Shown: positions 34,150-45,488, numbered from the stretch's first letter. The stretch: DNA of 64,000 nucleotides from Betaproteobacteria bacterium (GCA_016868255.1 VGHN01000001.1:121206-185205); one strand, 5' to 3'. Notes: a model not told the origin generated them from the letters alone. Made by a program: numbers and translations.

Positions 34150-35061
34150 TCAAAAACCCGAATGCGAAGCAGGCAACAGCCGGTGCAGAAGGCCTTCAAA
34201 CTCCTCGGGTCCCGAGAACTGGATCCGTATTTCACCGCCCCCAGAGGCCTTTGGTTTAAGTGCCACCACAAGGCCGAGCTGGTCGGCAAGCTCTTCTTCC
34301 ATGCGACGCCAATCGGCCGCTCCCTCGGATTGCGCTGTTTTGGGCTTGGAGCGCTTGGTGCCCCCGAGGAGCTGCCTGGCCCGATCCTCGACCTCTCGGA
34401 CCGAGAGCTTCTGGGCGACGATTAATTCGGCCAGGGCCCGCTGCTGCGGGGCAGCGAGCGTCACCAGAACCCGCGCGTGCCCCGCCTCGAGTTGGCCGTC
34501 ACGAAGGTAGGTCTGCACGGTCTCCGAAAGCGCAAGAAGTCGCAGAAGATTGCTTGTCGCACTTCGTGACTTTCCAACCGCCTTGGCCGCCTGTTCGTGG
34601 GTGAGACCGAACTCACTGATAAGACGAGAGATTCCCTGGGCCTCTTCGATGGCCGATAGGTCTCGGCGCTGTAGGTTCTCTATCAGAGCCATGGCCAAAG
34701 CCACCTGGTCATGGACCTCCCGAATCACAGCTGGAATTCGTGCCAAGCCGGCCTTCTGGGCGGCTCTGAACCGGCGCTCACCGGCGATGATTTCGTAGCG
34801 CGTCTCTGATGACGAGCTCGCCTTAATGGGTCGCACCACGATGGGCTGAATGACCCCCTGGGACCGTATGGACTCGGCCAATTCATCCAATGCCTCTTCG
34901 TCCATGACCTGACGAGGCTGGTAACGACCCGCCTGCAGGCGAGAGATATCAATTTCCATAAGGCTTGAGTCTCTGGCCCCCGATGCTTCGGAGTCTGGCA
35001 TCGCTGCCCCCAAGAGGGCCTCGAGCCCTCGACCCAATCCTTTTTTCTTTAACGCGCTCAT
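34150..35061 (-). CDS. parB: Chromosome partitioning protein ParB
   Basis: KKKGLGRGLEALLG; YEIIAGERRFRAAQKAGL; HTH LTHEQAAKAVGKSRSATSNLLRLL. Confidence 0.97.
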   Translation of the reverse strand: MSALKKKGLGRGLEALLGAAMPDSEASGARDSSLMEIDISRLQAGRYQPRQVMDEEALDELAESIRSQGVIQPIVVRPIKASSSSETRYEIIAGERRFRAAQKAGLARIPAVIREVHDQVALAMALIENLQRRDLSAIEEAQGISRLISEFGLTHEQAAKAVGKSRSATSNLLRLLALSETVQTYLRDGQLEAGHARVLVTLAAPQQRALAELIVAQKLSVREVEDRARQLLGGTKRSKPKTAQSEGAADWRRMEEELADQLGLVVALKPKASGGGEIRIQFSGPEEFEGLLHRLLPASHSGF

Positions 35062-35915
35062 GCGCTCACCCCCTCTTCCCTTGCCTGGCGCCTGGCCAGT
35101 CCCAAACGATCCACGAGTTCCTGCGCGAACCCCAAGTAGGCCTGTGACCCCCTAGAGGTCGCGTCATAACGGATAACGGGCTGACCATGACTCGGCGCCT
35201 CGGCAAGGCGAACGTTTCTCGGGATCACCGTTTTGAATACCTTCTCACCAAAGTGTCGCTCTAGTTGGTCGCTCACCTGCTGAGAGAGCGTCATTCGAGG
35301 GTCGAACATCACTCGCAGCAATCCGATAATTCGCAGCTCTCGATTGAGGCCCGCATGAACGCGCTTAATGGAGTTGACCAGATCAGAGAGCCCCTCGAGT
35401 GCGAAGTACTCGCATTGCATGGGAATGACCACGCCGTTGGCGGCGCAAAGTCCATTGAGGGTCAACATGGACAACGAGGGCGGGCAGTCCACCAGAATCA
35501 TGTCGTAGGCTGAAGAGATGGTGGCCAAGCCGAGGGCGAGCCGATGCTCGCGTGACTCCAAATCCACCAACTCCACCTCCGCGCCAGCGAGCTCTCGATT
35601 GGCTGGCAGGAGGTCATAACCAAAATCGGTCTTCATTCGAACCGTCTCTGCCCGATCGATTCCAAGAAGTACTGTATAGATAGTTTTAGTAAGCGCCGAC
35701 TTATCTACCCCGCTCCCCATAGTGGCGTTGCCCTGAGGGTCTAGATCCACCAAGAGTGTTCGGTGGCCCAGGCGCGCGAGGGAGGCGGCCAAATTAACCG
35801 CTGTGGTGGTCTTGCCCACCCCGCCCTTTTGGTTGGCCACGGCGAAGACTTGGGTCTTTCGGGTCGTGGTGGGGGACTGCTCGGGTTGTATCAAGACGTT
35901 CTCCTTCTTATCCAA
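35058..35915 (-). CDS. parA: Chromosome partitioning ATPase ParA/Soj
   Basis: VFAVANQKGGVGKTTTAVNLAASLA. Confidence 0.97.
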   Translation of the reverse strand: MDKKENVLIQPEQSPTTTRKTQVFAVANQKGGVGKTTTAVNLAASLARLGHRTLLVDLDPQGNATMGSGVDKSALTKTIYTVLLGIDRAETVRMKTDFGYDLLPANRELAGAEVELVDLESREHRLALGLATISSAYDMILVDCPPSLSMLTLNGLCAANGVVIPMQCEYFALEGLSDLVNSIKRVHAGLNRELRIIGLLRVMFDPRMTLSQQVSDQLERHFGEKVFKTVIPRNVRLAEAPSHGQPVIRYDATSRGSQAYLGFAQELVDRLGLARRQAREEGVSA

Positions 35916-36658
35916 ACAAGATGGCGCTCTGCCTCAAGCGCGTTATCAGTCTCTAAAGACTCCAAACAAAAATCTCCCGGCCGCCGCGGGTGCACATAAC
36001 CCCAGTCGCCTTGAAAGGGCGTCAGGCCAAGTACCTGGTCTCGACGCCCGGCCATATAGAGCCAGCGGGTCTGTTGCTGCGAGAGATGCCAACTTCGGTC
36101 TAAAAAATCCTCCAGGGCAGCAAATGCGCGAGAAAGGATGATGGCACAGCCGTCTCGCTCATCGAGTTGGACCTCAGCCACATCGGCCGCAATCACAAAT
36201 ACCCGCCCCGAGAGTCCAAGAGTTGCTGCGGCATGCCTCAGGAAGGCAGCTTTTCGAGACGTCCTCTCGATCAAATAGATCCGAAGACCGGGTGACATTA
36301 TCGCCAAAACAAGGCCAGGAACGCCGTTGCCTGAGCCCACGTCAATCGCATAAGGCGAATTCCCTTCAGGCCGCCCTCTGAGTGAATGCTCGACAGCAAA
36401 ATTATTCAAACAACGAATCATCCCCGGCCAGGCACCCATGGCGTCAATGAGGTGCTTCTGTATGACTTCGTCAACCGACTCAATGGCGGTTAGGTTATGA
36501 ACGGCATTCCAGCGGCTCAGTTGACGCGTGTACTCCGCCAGCGCTTCGATCACACCCGAGTCGATACGATCTTTCAAAGCAGGTCGACGGCGCTCAATGG
36601 CTTGAGCGATGCGCTGATCGAGACCCGGCTCAAGCAACAGATCGGAACTCAGTTGCAT
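35891..36658 (-). CDS. rsmG: 16S rRNA (guanine527-N7)-methyltransferase
   Basis: [17 protein letters not shown]; next to mnmG. Confidence 0.95.
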   Translation of the reverse strand: MQLSSDLLLEPGLDQRIAQAIERRRPALKDRIDSGVIEALAEYTRQLSRWNAVHNLTAIESVDEVIQKHLIDAMGAWPGMIRCLNNFAVEHSLRGRPEGNSPYAIDVGSGNGVPGLVLAIMSPGLRIYLIERTSRKAAFLRHAAATLGLSGRVFVIAADVAEVQLDERDGCAIILSRAFAALEDFLDRSWHLSQQQTRWLYMAGRRDQVLGLTPFQGDWGYVHPRRPGDFCLESLETDNALEAERHLVWIRRRTS

Positions 36659-38549
36659 CGGGGCCCGAAGATCGGCTTCGGCGCTTCTTCAGATGAATCA
36701 AAAGGAGCGAAATGGTGGCAGGGGTGATCCCGGAAAGTCTTGAGGCCTGGCCAATTGTCTCGGGACGGGCGGCCGACAGACGCTGAATCGCTTCAATCGA
36801 GAGCCCACGAATAGACTCGTAAGAGAGCTCCCTGGGTATGGGGGTCTCCTCGTGATGGCGACGACGCTCGACTTCATCGGACTGACGGCGAATGTATCCC
36901 TCGTATTTCACCTGGATTTCGATCTGCTCCGCCGCTGAGTCGTCCTCTGCAAAGCGATGACCAAAGACTTCCCCAAGCTCCACAAGTCGAACCTCCGGGC
37001 GCTTGAGCAGGTCGTGGGCCGAGGCCTCTGGGGGCGGAGTTGGCTGCTCCGGAAACAGACTCTGCCATCGACTCTGGGCACGCCCGGTACCGAAGTGAGT
37101 GCGCTTTAGGGTGGCCTTCCCGGACTCGATTTCATCGCGCTTATGGTTGAATCGCGCCCAGCGATCATCATCAATCAGGCCCATCTCTCTTCCAATGGGC
37201 GTCAGACGCAGATCGGCATTGTCCTCACGAAGGCTCAGACGGTACTCGGCCCGGCTCGTGAACATACGATATGGCTCGCTCACTCCCCTGGTAACCAGAT
37301 CATCGACCAACACGCCCAGGTAGGCCTCATGGCGCTCGGGACACCAGGGTGGGAGACCTTTGTTCTGGCGGGCTGCATTGAGGCCCGCTAGAAGCCCTTG
37401 GGCGGCCGCCTCCTCATAGCCCGTGGTTCCGTTGATCTGTCCTGCGAAAAATAAACCGCCGATGGCTTTGGTCTCGAGGCTTCGGCGCAGGCCTCTGGGA
37501 TCAAAATAGTCGTACTCGATGGCGTAACCGGGCCGAAGAATATGCGCCTCCTCAAGCCCCTCCATGGAATGAACTATTTCAAGCTGAACATCGAAAGGAA
37601 GGCTGGTGGAGATCCCGTTCGGATAGATCTCATGGGTGTCCAGGCCCTCGGGCTCGAGATAGATCTGATGGCTGGCCTTGTCGGCAAACCGATGGACCTT
37701 GTCCTCGATCGAGGGGCAATAGCGCGGTCCCACCCCCTCAATAACCCCCGTAAACATCGGAGACCGATCGAGGCCCGCGCGAATCGCTTCATGTGTTTTT
37801 TCATTGGTGTGCGTGACCCAACAAGAAACCTGACGTGGGTGCATCTCCCGGCTGCCGATGAATGAAAACACCGGAACAGGATCGAGATCACCGGGCTGCT
37901 CGACAAGCCTGGACCAGTCAATGGAGCGGCCATCAATCCTTGGCGGCGTCCCGGTTTTGAGGCGCCCCTGCGGCAGAGACAGTTCCTTGAGTCGCCTCGA
38001 GAGGGCTATTGCGGGGGGGTCTCCGGCACGACCAGCCGAGTGACTTTGAAGCCCGACGTGGATCTTGCCGTTCAAGAAAGTCCCCGCAGTCAGCACGACC
38101 GTCGAGGAGCGGAAGATGAGACCGGTCTGGGTGACCACCCCTGCGATGCGATCCGACTCAATTAGAAAGTCATCGACGGCTTGAGCAAACAAACTGAGTC
38201 GTGCCTGGTTTTCGAGGCGCCGCCGAACGGCAGCCCTGTAGAGCACTCGATCGGCCTGGGCCCGCGTGGCCCGAACGGCAGGCCCTTTGGAGCTGTTTAA
38301 TATACGAAACTGTATTCCGGCCTCATCCGTCGCAATGGCCATAACACCGCCCAAGGCATCGATTTCCTTGACCAGATGGCCCTTGCCAATCCCGCCGATG
38401 GACGGATTGCACGACATCTGTCCCAGGGTCTCGATGGAGTGGGTGATCAAAAGCGTCTCTGCCCCGGCCCTCGCCGCGGCCAAGGCGGCCTCGGTTCCAG
38501 CGTGACCACCACCGACAACAATGACATCAAACCGCTTCGGGAAGTCCAA
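36630..38549 (-). CDS. mnmG: tRNA uridine-5-carboxymethylaminomethyl modification enzyme MnmG
   Basis: [23 protein letters not shown]; likely TTG start at 38549 (ORF track start 38684 lies inside parS). Confidence 0.96.
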   Translation of the reverse strand: MDFPKRFDVIVVGGGHAGTEAALAAARAGAETLLITHSIETLGQMSCNPSIGGIGKGHLVKEIDALGGVMAIATDEAGIQFRILNSSKGPAVRATRAQADRVLYRAAVRRRLENQARLSLFAQAVDDFLIESDRIAGVVTQTGLIFRSSTVVLTAGTFLNGKIHVGLQSHSAGRAGDPPAIALSRRLKELSLPQGRLKTGTPPRIDGRSIDWSRLVEQPGDLDPVPVFSFIGSREMHPRQVSCWVTHTNEKTHEAIRAGLDRSPMFTGVIEGVGPRYCPSIEDKVHRFADKASHQIYLEPEGLDTHEIYPNGISTSLPFDVQLEIVHSMEGLEEAHILRPGYAIEYDYFDPRGLRRSLETKAIGGLFFAGQINGTTGYEEAAAQGLLAGLNAARQNKGLPPWCPERHEAYLGVLVDDLVTRGVSEPYRMFTSRAEYRLSLREDNADLRLTPIGREMGLIDDDRWARFNHKRDEIESGKATLKRTHFGTGRAQSRWQSLFPEQPTPPPEASAHDLLKRPEVRLVELGEVFGHRFAEDDSAAEQIEIQVKYEGYIRRQSDEVERRRHHEETPIPRELSYESIRGLSIEAIQRLSAARPETIGQASRLSGITPATISLLLIHLKKRRSRSSGPDATEFRSVA

Positions 38550-38667
38550 GATAAGTGCCGCTTTGTCTGCCAATGATGGGTTGGGATGGGGGGCGCTGGC
38601 CCCGAATTGTTCTGCAGGGAAGGAATTATAGGGTGAGCCACTGGGCTGACTCAACCGCTTTGGCAGT

Positions 38668-38683
38668 TGTTTCACGTGAAACA
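38668..38683. promoter_or_regulatory. parS site (ParB-binding), TGTTTCACGTGAAACA
   Basis: Perfect 16-bp parS palindrome. Confidence 0.95.
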
Positions 38684-38691
38684 TCGATTAT

Positions 38692-38708
38692 GCGGGGCTG
38701 CGCCCCGC
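38692..38708. other. Perfect 7-bp stem / 3-nt loop inverted repeat GCGGGGC-TGC-GCCCCGC between the two parS sites
   Basis: Read directly. Confidence 0.85.
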
Positions 38709-38736
38709 CGCCAAGGGAAGAACTCCGATCGGCCGC

Positions 38737-38752
38737 TGTTTCACGTGAAACA
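38737..38752. promoter_or_regulatory. parS site (ParB-binding), TGTTTCACGTGAAACA
   Basis: Second perfect parS palindrome 69 bp from the first. Confidence 0.95.
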
Positions 38753-38807
38753 TTTTGTGCAAATACCTGTCGAGGCGGCCGCCTCTTGCGAACAGCCCGG
38801 ATCGAGC

Positions 38808-40289
38808 TTAAGCCAGCCCGCCCAAGGTGATGTACTTCATCTCCAAGTACTCCTCGACCCCATGCCGCGAGCCTTCCCGGCCAAGTCCGGACTGTTTCAC
38901 GCCGCCGAATGGGGCGACCTCATTAGAAAACGCGCCGGTATTGACGCTGACCATCCCGGACTCAAGTCCGTTGGCCACACGAAATGCCCTGCCCAAGTCC
39001 CTGGTGTAGACATAAGCAGCCAGGCCAAACTCGGTGTTATTTGCTCGACGAAGTACTTCGTCCTCACTCTCAAAGCCAAAGAGTGGCGCAACCGGCCCAA
39101 ACGTCTCTTCATCCGAGAGTTGAACCCCTTCCGGGACGTGAGAGAGGACGGTCGGCTGAAAAAAGAGGCCTCCATGGGGGTGTCGCGCACCCCCCGTCAT
39201 CAACCGAGCCCCTTTAGAGAGAGCGTCCTTCACATGGGCCTCCACCTTCTCGAGCGCTGCAGCCTCAACGAGCGGCCCGATCTGGACCCCGGACTCAAGT
39301 CCTGAACCAACCTTTAAGGACTCAACCCGCCCAACCAAACGCTGGGCAAACGCGTCCATGATCGACGCCTGTACATAAATTCGATTGGGACAGACACAGG
39401 TCTGTCCAGCATTCCGAAACTTGGCGGCCATTAGGCCCTCGACGGCCTGGTCCAAATCCGCGTCGTCGAAAACAATGAATGGCGCGTTTCCGCCGAGTTC
39501 CAAGGAGAGCTTTTTAATGGTTGGGGCGGACTGGGCAAATAGAAGCCTTCCCACTTCGGTGGAGCCCGTAAATGAGAGCTTTCGAACGCGGCTATCGCCG
39601 CAGAGCGCACGGCCTATTTCAGGGGCCGATGAACCGCTTCCCGTCACCACATTAAATACGCCCGGTGGAAACCCCGCCCGGATCGCCAACTCCCCCAAGG
39701 CGAGCGCTGTCAGTGGAGTTGCCTCTGCGGGCTTGGCCACGGAAGTACAGCCGACCGCAAGCCCGGGCCCACACTTTCGCGTAATCATTGCCGCCGGGAA
39801 ATTCCAGGGCGTAATCGCCGCCGTCACACCAATGGGCTCCTTGGTCACCAAGATCTGCCGTCCTGCAACGGTTGGAGGAATAACTTCACCATAGACCCGC
39901 TTGGCCTCCTCCGCAAACCACTCAACAAAACTCGCGGCGTAGAGCACCTCGCCGCGGGCCTCGGCCAACGGTTTGCCCTGCTCCATGGTCATTAGCAAGG
40001 CCAAATCATCTGCGTTCTCAACAATCAGGCGGTGCCATGTTTTAAGGATCTCAGACCGCTCCTTGGCCAGTCGACCCTTCCAGGATGGAAGAGCGGCAGA
40101 GGCGGCCTCGATGGCCAGTCGCGTCTCTGCCTCGCCACAATCAACGACCTCAGCGATCAACTCGCCCGTGGCAGGGTTGGTCACCGAGAAACGCCGGCCA
40201 CTCCCCACCCAGGCCCCGTTAATGAGGCTCTCAGTCCGCAGTAGCGAAGGGTCTCTTAGCCCGGAAAACAAATCCTCTCGAACACCCAT
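38808..40289 (-). CDS. gabD: Succinate-semialdehyde dehydrogenase (GabD-like)
   Basis: ITPWNFPAAMITRKCGPGLAVGC, FTGSTEVGRLL, ELGGNAPFIVFDDADLD, GQTCVCPNRIYVQ. Confidence 0.9.
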   Translation of the reverse strand: MGVREDLFSGLRDPSLLRTESLINGAWVGSGRRFSVTNPATGELIAEVVDCGEAETRLAIEAASAALPSWKGRLAKERSEILKTWHRLIVENADDLALLMTMEQGKPLAEARGEVLYAASFVEWFAEEAKRVYGEVIPPTVAGRQILVTKEPIGVTAAITPWNFPAAMITRKCGPGLAVGCTSVAKPAEATPLTALALGELAIRAGFPPGVFNVVTGSGSSAPEIGRALCGDSRVRKLSFTGSTEVGRLLFAQSAPTIKKLSLELGGNAPFIVFDDADLDQAVEGLMAAKFRNAGQTCVCPNRIYVQASIMDAFAQRLVGRVESLKVGSGLESGVQIGPLVEAAALEKVEAHVKDALSKGARLMTGGARHPHGGLFFQPTVLSHVPEGVQLSDEETFGPVAPLFGFESEDEVLRRANNTEFGLAAYVYTRDLGRAFRVANGLESGMVSVNTGAFSNEVAPFGGVKQSGLGREGSRHGVEEYLEMKYITLGGLA

Positions 40290-40303
40290 ATCGACTCCTA
40301 AAA

Positions 40304-41821
40304 CTATTTCATTGTGGGCATTACAAACTCGGCCCCGGAACGAATGCCTTTGGGCCAGCGTTGGGTAATGGCCTTGTAGCGGGTGTAGAAGCGAACACCC
40401 TCGGGCCCGTGTATGTGGTGATCCCCAAACAAAGAATCCTTCCAGCCACCGAAGGAGTGGAACGCCATGGGGACAGGAATGGGAATGTTCACTCCAATCA
40501 TTCCCACCTTGACACGATGGCTGAACTCTCGGGCCGAGTCACCATCGCGGGTAAAGATGGAGACACCATTGCCATATTGGTGGTCATTGATCAATGCCAG
40601 CGCCTCTTCAAAATCTTTCACCCGCACCACGCTCAACACCGGACCAAAAATCTCTTCCTTGTAGATCGTCATTGCCGGCTTGACCTGGTCCAGCAGGCAA
40701 GGCCCCATGAAGAAGCCCTCCTCGGCACCGGAGGGCTTAAAGCCACGCCCATCCACCACCAGCTTTGCGCCCTCCTTCTCCCCGAGCGCAACAAAGCCCA
40801 GCACCTTTTCAAGGTGGGCTTTGGTGACAAGCGGGCCCATCTCCGAGCCAGCCACCGCTCCCGGCAGCACCTTAATGGCCTTGGACTTCTCGGCGAGTTT
40901 GGTTACCAACGCGTCTCCCACCGAACCCACTGCAAGGGCAACAGAGATCGCCATGCACCGCTCCCCAGCCGAGCCGTAGGCCGCACCAATGAGTGCATCA
41001 ACCGCCTGGTCCAAGTCCGCGTCAGGCATCACAACCAAATGGTTTTTGGCACCACCCAGGGCCTGAACACGCTTGCCCTGTGAAGACGCCCGCGCATGAA
41101 CAAGTTTCGCAATGGGCGTGGACCCCACGAAACTGATGGCCGTGGTCTTGGGGTGGTCGATGAGTGCCTCCACGGTGGCCGCGCCCCCCTGAATCACGTT
41201 AAATGCGCCATCTGGTAAGCCCGCCGCCTTCAAGCCCTCTGCAAGAAAAAGAGTCGCCGAAGGATCCCGATCAGAAGGTTTCATCACAAACGTATTTCCG
41301 GTGGCCAAAGCCACGGGAAACATCCACATGGGAACCATCACGGGAAAATTGAACGGACTGATTCCAACGCAGACGCCGAGAGGCTGCCTCAGGCTCCAGG
41401 CGTCAATGCCTGAGCCCACCTGATCCGTATACTCGCCCTTAAGCAGCTGTGGAATGCCACAAGCAAACTCCACAACCTCCAGGCCCCGTTGGATTTCACC
41501 ACGCGCATCATCAAGCGTCTTGCCGTGTTCGGATGTAATGAGTTTTGCAAGCCCCTCCCGGTTCTGCTCTACCCAAGACTTAAACGCAAACATAACTTTC
41601 GCGCGGCGAACGGGCGGAGTGTTTGCCCACTCAGGAAATGCCTTTGCCGCAGCATCCATGGCCAAAGACACCGTCTGGGGCCCCGCCAATCTCACTCTCT
41701 TGGTCTCTCGCCCGAGAGCCGGATCAAAAATGATGCCCTCCTCTTCCTTGTCATCGAGCACAAGCCGACCGGAAATCCAATGGCCCACTGTCTTGAGTCC
41801 CACCGTTTCAGGTGCATTCAT
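40304..41821 (-). CDS. mmsA: CoA-acylating methylmalonate-semialdehyde dehydrogenase
   Basis: [48 protein letters not shown]. Confidence 0.93.
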   Translation of the reverse strand: MNAPETVGLKTVGHWISGRLVLDDKEEEGIIFDPALGRETKRVRLAGPQTVSLAMDAAAKAFPEWANTPPVRRAKVMFAFKSWVEQNREGLAKLITSEHGKTLDDARGEIQRGLEVVEFACGIPQLLKGEYTDQVGSGIDAWSLRQPLGVCVGISPFNFPVMVPMWMFPVALATGNTFVMKPSDRDPSATLFLAEGLKAAGLPDGAFNVIQGGAATVEALIDHPKTTAISFVGSTPIAKLVHARASSQGKRVQALGGAKNHLVVMPDADLDQAVDALIGAAYGSAGERCMAISVALAVGSVGDALVTKLAEKSKAIKVLPGAVAGSEMGPLVTKAHLEKVLGFVALGEKEGAKLVVDGRGFKPSGAEEGFFMGPCLLDQVKPAMTIYKEEIFGPVLSVVRVKDFEEALALINDHQYGNGVSIFTRDGDSAREFSHRVKVGMIGVNIPIPVPMAFHSFGGWKDSLFGDHHIHGPEGVRFYTRYKAITQRWPKGIRSGAEFVMPTMK

Positions 41822-42603
41822 AGAAACATCTCCCACGTTGTCCAGGCCATTCGGAGAATGAGCACTGCCAAAAGAAATAGAAAAAACTGCCGAACAAAAG
41901 CGCTTCCCTTTCGAATCGCCAGCATCGTCCCCAGCGTGGCACCAGCCACATTCGATACGGCCATGACCACCGCCAAGAGCCACAGAATCTCGCCGCTGGG
42001 AATGAAATACAGCAAAGCGCCAATGTTGGTCGTGGCATTGACCAACTTGGCGTGGGCCGAGGCATGAAGAAAATCAAAACCAAAGGCCCGTACAAAAACA
42101 AAGATCAGAAAGGCGCCGGTGCCAGGACCAAAAAATCCATCATAAAACCCTATCCCCGCACCGAGTAGCAAGGCCGCACCAAAAGCCCCCTTGTTTGAAA
42201 GGGTTGGCGCATGCTCCTTGCCCAAGCCGCGGTCGCGCAGCGTCGCGTAAGCCACAAGCAACAAAAGAACCAGCACCAGCGGTTGCGCGGCTTCGCGAGA
42301 CAGTAAAGAAACAGCAGAGGCACCAAGCCAAGAAAAAACCCCAGCCGCAACAACCGCGGGAAGCCCGACCCGCCAATCAATCCTGACGTGTCTGGTGTAG
42401 CGCCATGCCGCCCAGGCCGTGCCAGCAATGGACGAAAACTTATTGGTGCCGAAGAGGCTGGCCGTCGATGCCTGAGGGAGGCTTCCGAACAAGGCGGGCA
42501 CCTGAAGCAACCCCCCACCACCGGCCACCGAATCAACAAAACCCGCCGCCATTGCGGCAAAGGCCAAAAAGACCAACAACTCCCAAGCAATGTCCAAGCG
42601 CAT
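41818..42603 (-). CDS. TSUP family (TauE/SafE-like) membrane transporter
   Basis: [34 protein letters not shown]. Confidence 0.9.
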   Translation of the reverse strand: MRLDIAWELLVFLAFAAMAAGFVDSVAGGGGLLQVPALFGSLPQASTASLFGTNKFSSIAGTAWAAWRYTRHVRIDWRVGLPAVVAAGVFSWLGASAVSLLSREAAQPLVLVLLLLVAYATLRDRGLGKEHAPTLSNKGAFGAALLLGAGIGFYDGFFGPGTGAFLIFVFVRAFGFDFLHASAHAKLVNATTNIGALLYFIPSGEILWLLAVVMAVSNVAGATLGTMLAIRKGSAFVRQFFLFLLAVLILRMAWTTWEMFL

Positions 42604-42641
42604 TTTCCAATCAGAAAGGAATCGCGCATCATCCTCTAATC

Positions 42642-43628
42642 ATGGGCAAAGAAGAAACGAACCCGCACCTCGCGATCACCATGGGAGACCCGGCGGGCAT
42701 CGGCCCCGAGATTTGCTTAAAAGCACTATCCGCCCGCTCTCGGAAGAGCAGTGTGGTGTGCAAAATCTATGGCGACGCGCGCCACCTGAAGGCCGTCGCA
42801 TCGCAATTGGGTGTCTCGCTGCATCCCGACTCAATCATCGACACAGGACATTTCGGCCCCTACCCTGCACAACGCGACAGCAGCGAAGGAGGCTTGGCTT
42901 CCGCGGCCGCCATTGAAGCGGCTGTCTCCTACTGCAAAACAGGATTAAAAAAGGGGATCGTTACCGCGCCGATCTCCAAACGAAGCTTCAAAATGGCCGG
43001 ATTGCCTTGGCCCGGTCACACCGAGTTCCTGGCCCATCTGAGCAATCCGAATCAACCACCGCAAGTGCGCATGGCCCTCATCAATAAAGAGCTGCGCGTG
43101 CTTCTACACAGCATTCACCTTCCACTGAAGGAAGCCATTCAAACGCTCACCGTTCCCGGCCTTCTTGAAACTTTTAGAATCGCTCAAGACGCTGCTGCGC
43201 TCTTTTGCGTTCAAAACCCGAGAATTGCACTGGCATCGCTAAATCCCCACGCATCAGAAGCGGGGCAGTTTGGCTCTGAGGAGCGGGAGATCCTCTCGCC
43301 TGCAATCGAGGCGGCTGCCGCAGCGGGCATTTCAATACTCGGACCCATCTCCGCAGATACGGTATTCATGCGGGCCCGCACCGGCCACGAACCCGATTTC
43401 GACCTGGTCATTGCCCTCTACCACGACCAAGGCCTCATCCCCGTCAAACTCAACGGTCTCGACGAGGGCGTCAACATTACTGTTGGATTGCCATTCGTTA
43501 GAACCAGTGTGGACCACGGCACCGCATTCGACATTGTTGGACAAAACCTTGCCAACCCTTCCTCGTTAATCTGCGCGATTGACCACGCATGCAAACTACT
43601 CTCTACTCCGAACCGATTGCCATACTGA
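42642..43628 (+). CDS. pdxA: 4-hydroxythreonine-4-phosphate dehydrogenase
   Basis: AITMGDPAGIGPEI; PGHTEFLAHLS; YHDQGLIPVKLNG; TSVDHGTAFDI. Confidence 0.96.
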   Translation: MGKEETNPHLAITMGDPAGIGPEICLKALSARSRKSSVVCKIYGDARHLKAVASQLGVSLHPDSIIDTGHFGPYPAQRDSSEGGLASAAAIEAAVSYCKTGLKKGIVTAPISKRSFKMAGLPWPGHTEFLAHLSNPNQPPQVRMALINKELRVLLHSIHLPLKEAIQTLTVPGLLETFRIAQDAAALFCVQNPRIALASLNPHASEAGQFGSEEREILSPAIEAAAAAGISILGPISADTVFMRARTGHEPDFDLVIALYHDQGLIPVKLNGLDEGVNITVGLPFVRTSVDHGTAFDIVGQNLANPSSLICAIDHACKLLSTPNRLPY

Positions 43629-44116
43629 GTGCCGGCGGCACATTTGAGAAAATCTACGACCCGATTGAGGGGCAGCTTCGGCTTCCGAACCACAGCCGAC
43701 TGAGCCAATGGACCGAACAAGCACGTCTTCATTGCGTCTATCGAATTGAGGAGGTCTTGCTAAAAGACTCCCTCGACATGGTCGACGCAGACCGTCACCT
43801 TCTCTCGCAGAGGGTTGCCCAAGCGAGAGAGGCCCGCATCGTTATCATTCACGGAACCGACACCATGACGAACACTGCCCAAGTGCTTGCCAAGCATCTT
43901 CGGCCAGAGCAAGTCGTTGTGTTGACAGGCGCAATGGTGCCCGCCTCGCTCGAAGATTCTGATGCCCTGATCAATCTAGGCAGCGCAGTCGCTGCGGTAC
44001 AGCTCCTGACCCCAGGCGTTTGGGTATCTATTCAAGGCCAGATCTTCAGCGCCTTGCATGTTCAGAAGAACCGCGCACTGGCTCTTTTCGAGCCTACTTC
44101 CCAATGCAGAAGCTAG
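43589..44116 (+). CDS. Single-domain asparaginase-like protein
   Basis: SAGGTFEKIYD and IIHGTDTMTNTAQVL asparaginase N-domain motifs; only 175 aa. Confidence 0.78.
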   Translation: MQTTLYSEPIAILSAGGTFEKIYDPIEGQLRLPNHSRLSQWTEQARLHCVYRIEEVLLKDSLDMVDADRHLLSQRVAQAREARIVIIHGTDTMTNTAQVLAKHLRPEQVVVLTGAMVPASLEDSDALINLGSAVAAVQLLTPGVWVSIQGQIFSALHVQKNRALALFEPTSQCRS

Positions 44117-45476
44117 AGAAGATCACCCCCAACAAGTCATCAGAATGAAATTCGCCCGTAATCTCACCCAACTTCTCTTGGGCAAGGCGCAGCTGATCAG
44201 CGGCCAATTCCCCTGAGGCACCAACCAGAGGCACCGCCGACTCCACCAGTCTGAGCACCTCAACGAGCACCACCAGATGACGTTGCCGTGCAGAAAACAC
44301 ACTCCCCTCGGATGGGGCGCCTGCGAGGAACGACCCGAGTGCCTCGATAAAATCGGCCAGTCCACGTCGATCAACAGCGGACAGATAAAAATTTCTCAAC
44401 GCCCTGCCATTGTGCAGACTCTCCAACGGCAGGTCCTCGCGCGGGGCCGAGCCCAAGGCATCGAGCTTATTCCACACCACCCAGATCTCCACATCCTTCG
44501 GCAGCGCCGCGAGGGCTGAGCGCTCAAACTCCGAAGCGTCTCGTGAGGTCAAATCCCGCACCCAGATCACCAGGTCGGCCGCACCCATGGCCTCCTGACT
44601 TCGGCCCACCCCGATCTGCTCAATGGGCTCATCAGTGCACCGAAGGCCCGCCGTATCAAGCACCTTCAGGCTGTGGCCTGCCACCCGAATTTCGTTGGCA
44701 AGCCGGTCTCGCGTTGTTCCCGCCAACTCGCTGACGATCGCCAAATCCTCATCGGCCAGCGCGTTAAAGAGAGATGACTTGCCCACATTGGGCTTGCCAA
44801 CCAACACCGCCTGTCGGCCCCGAAGCGCCTCGACACCTCGTTGCGCCGAAGCGAGACACTCTTTCAACTGCTCATCAATCGCCCGTAGCCTAACCAACAA
44901 GTCTTGATCTTGAAGGTGCTCAACCCCTTCCTCATCGGGGAAGTCCAGACAAGCCTCCAGCCGAGCGCGCGCCTCGGTGATGAGACGTTGAATTTCGTTA
45001 ATGCGGTTAGAAAACCGACCCGTCATTGACTGCGCCGCAGCCCGAACAGCCCCGCGGCTACCCGCCGCAATCAAGTCTGCAATGGCCTCGGCGGCCGTTA
45101 AATCAAGTTTCCCATTTAAGAAAGCCCTCTCTGAGAACTCCCCGGGCCGGGCCAATCGCAAGGGCGTCTCATCACTGGCGCACAAGAGACACTCCTCAAG
45201 CAACCACGACATCGCGACTGGGCTGCCGTGCCCCTGGAACTCCAGAACGTCTTCCCCGGTGAAGGACGCCGGCCCCTTGAAAAGCATGACAAGGCCCTGG
45301 TCGATGACCTCGCCGTTGCTAGCCCGAAACGATCGCAGGGTCGGTGCGCGAGGCTGGAGATCCCCGCCACAGATACGCCGCGCCAGCACCTCGCAGATTG
45401 GGCCTGACACCCGAACAACACCCACCGAAGATTGCGACTGGGGGGTCGCCATAGCGACAATGGACTCCCCAGTCAT
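44094..45476 (-). CDS. mnmE: tRNA modification GTPase MnmE
   Basis: GKPNVGKSSLFNAL, LAGTTRD, DTAGLRCTDEPIEQIG, C-terminal FCIGK. Confidence 0.97.
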   Translation of the reverse strand: MTGESIVAMATPQSQSSVGVVRVSGPICEVLARRICGGDLQPRAPTLRSFRASNGEVIDQGLVMLFKGPASFTGEDVLEFQGHGSPVAMSWLLEECLLCASDETPLRLARPGEFSERAFLNGKLDLTAAEAIADLIAAGSRGAVRAAAQSMTGRFSNRINEIQRLITEARARLEACLDFPDEEGVEHLQDQDLLVRLRAIDEQLKECLASAQRGVEALRGRQAVLVGKPNVGKSSLFNALADEDLAIVSELAGTTRDRLANEIRVAGHSLKVLDTAGLRCTDEPIEQIGVGRSQEAMGAADLVIWVRDLTSRDASEFERSALAALPKDVEIWVVWNKLDALGSAPREDLPLESLHNGRALRNFYLSAVDRRGLADFIEALGSFLAGAPSEGSVFSARQRHLVVLVEVLRLVESAVPLVGASGELAADQLRLAQEKLGEITGEFHSDDLLGVIFSSFCIGK

Positions 45477-45488
45477 GTCTTCAGCGAA

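Noticed and set aside
38891-38906. Third parS-like sequence (TGTTTCACGCCGCCGA)
   Set aside because: Only the left half matches; lies in gabD coding sequence.
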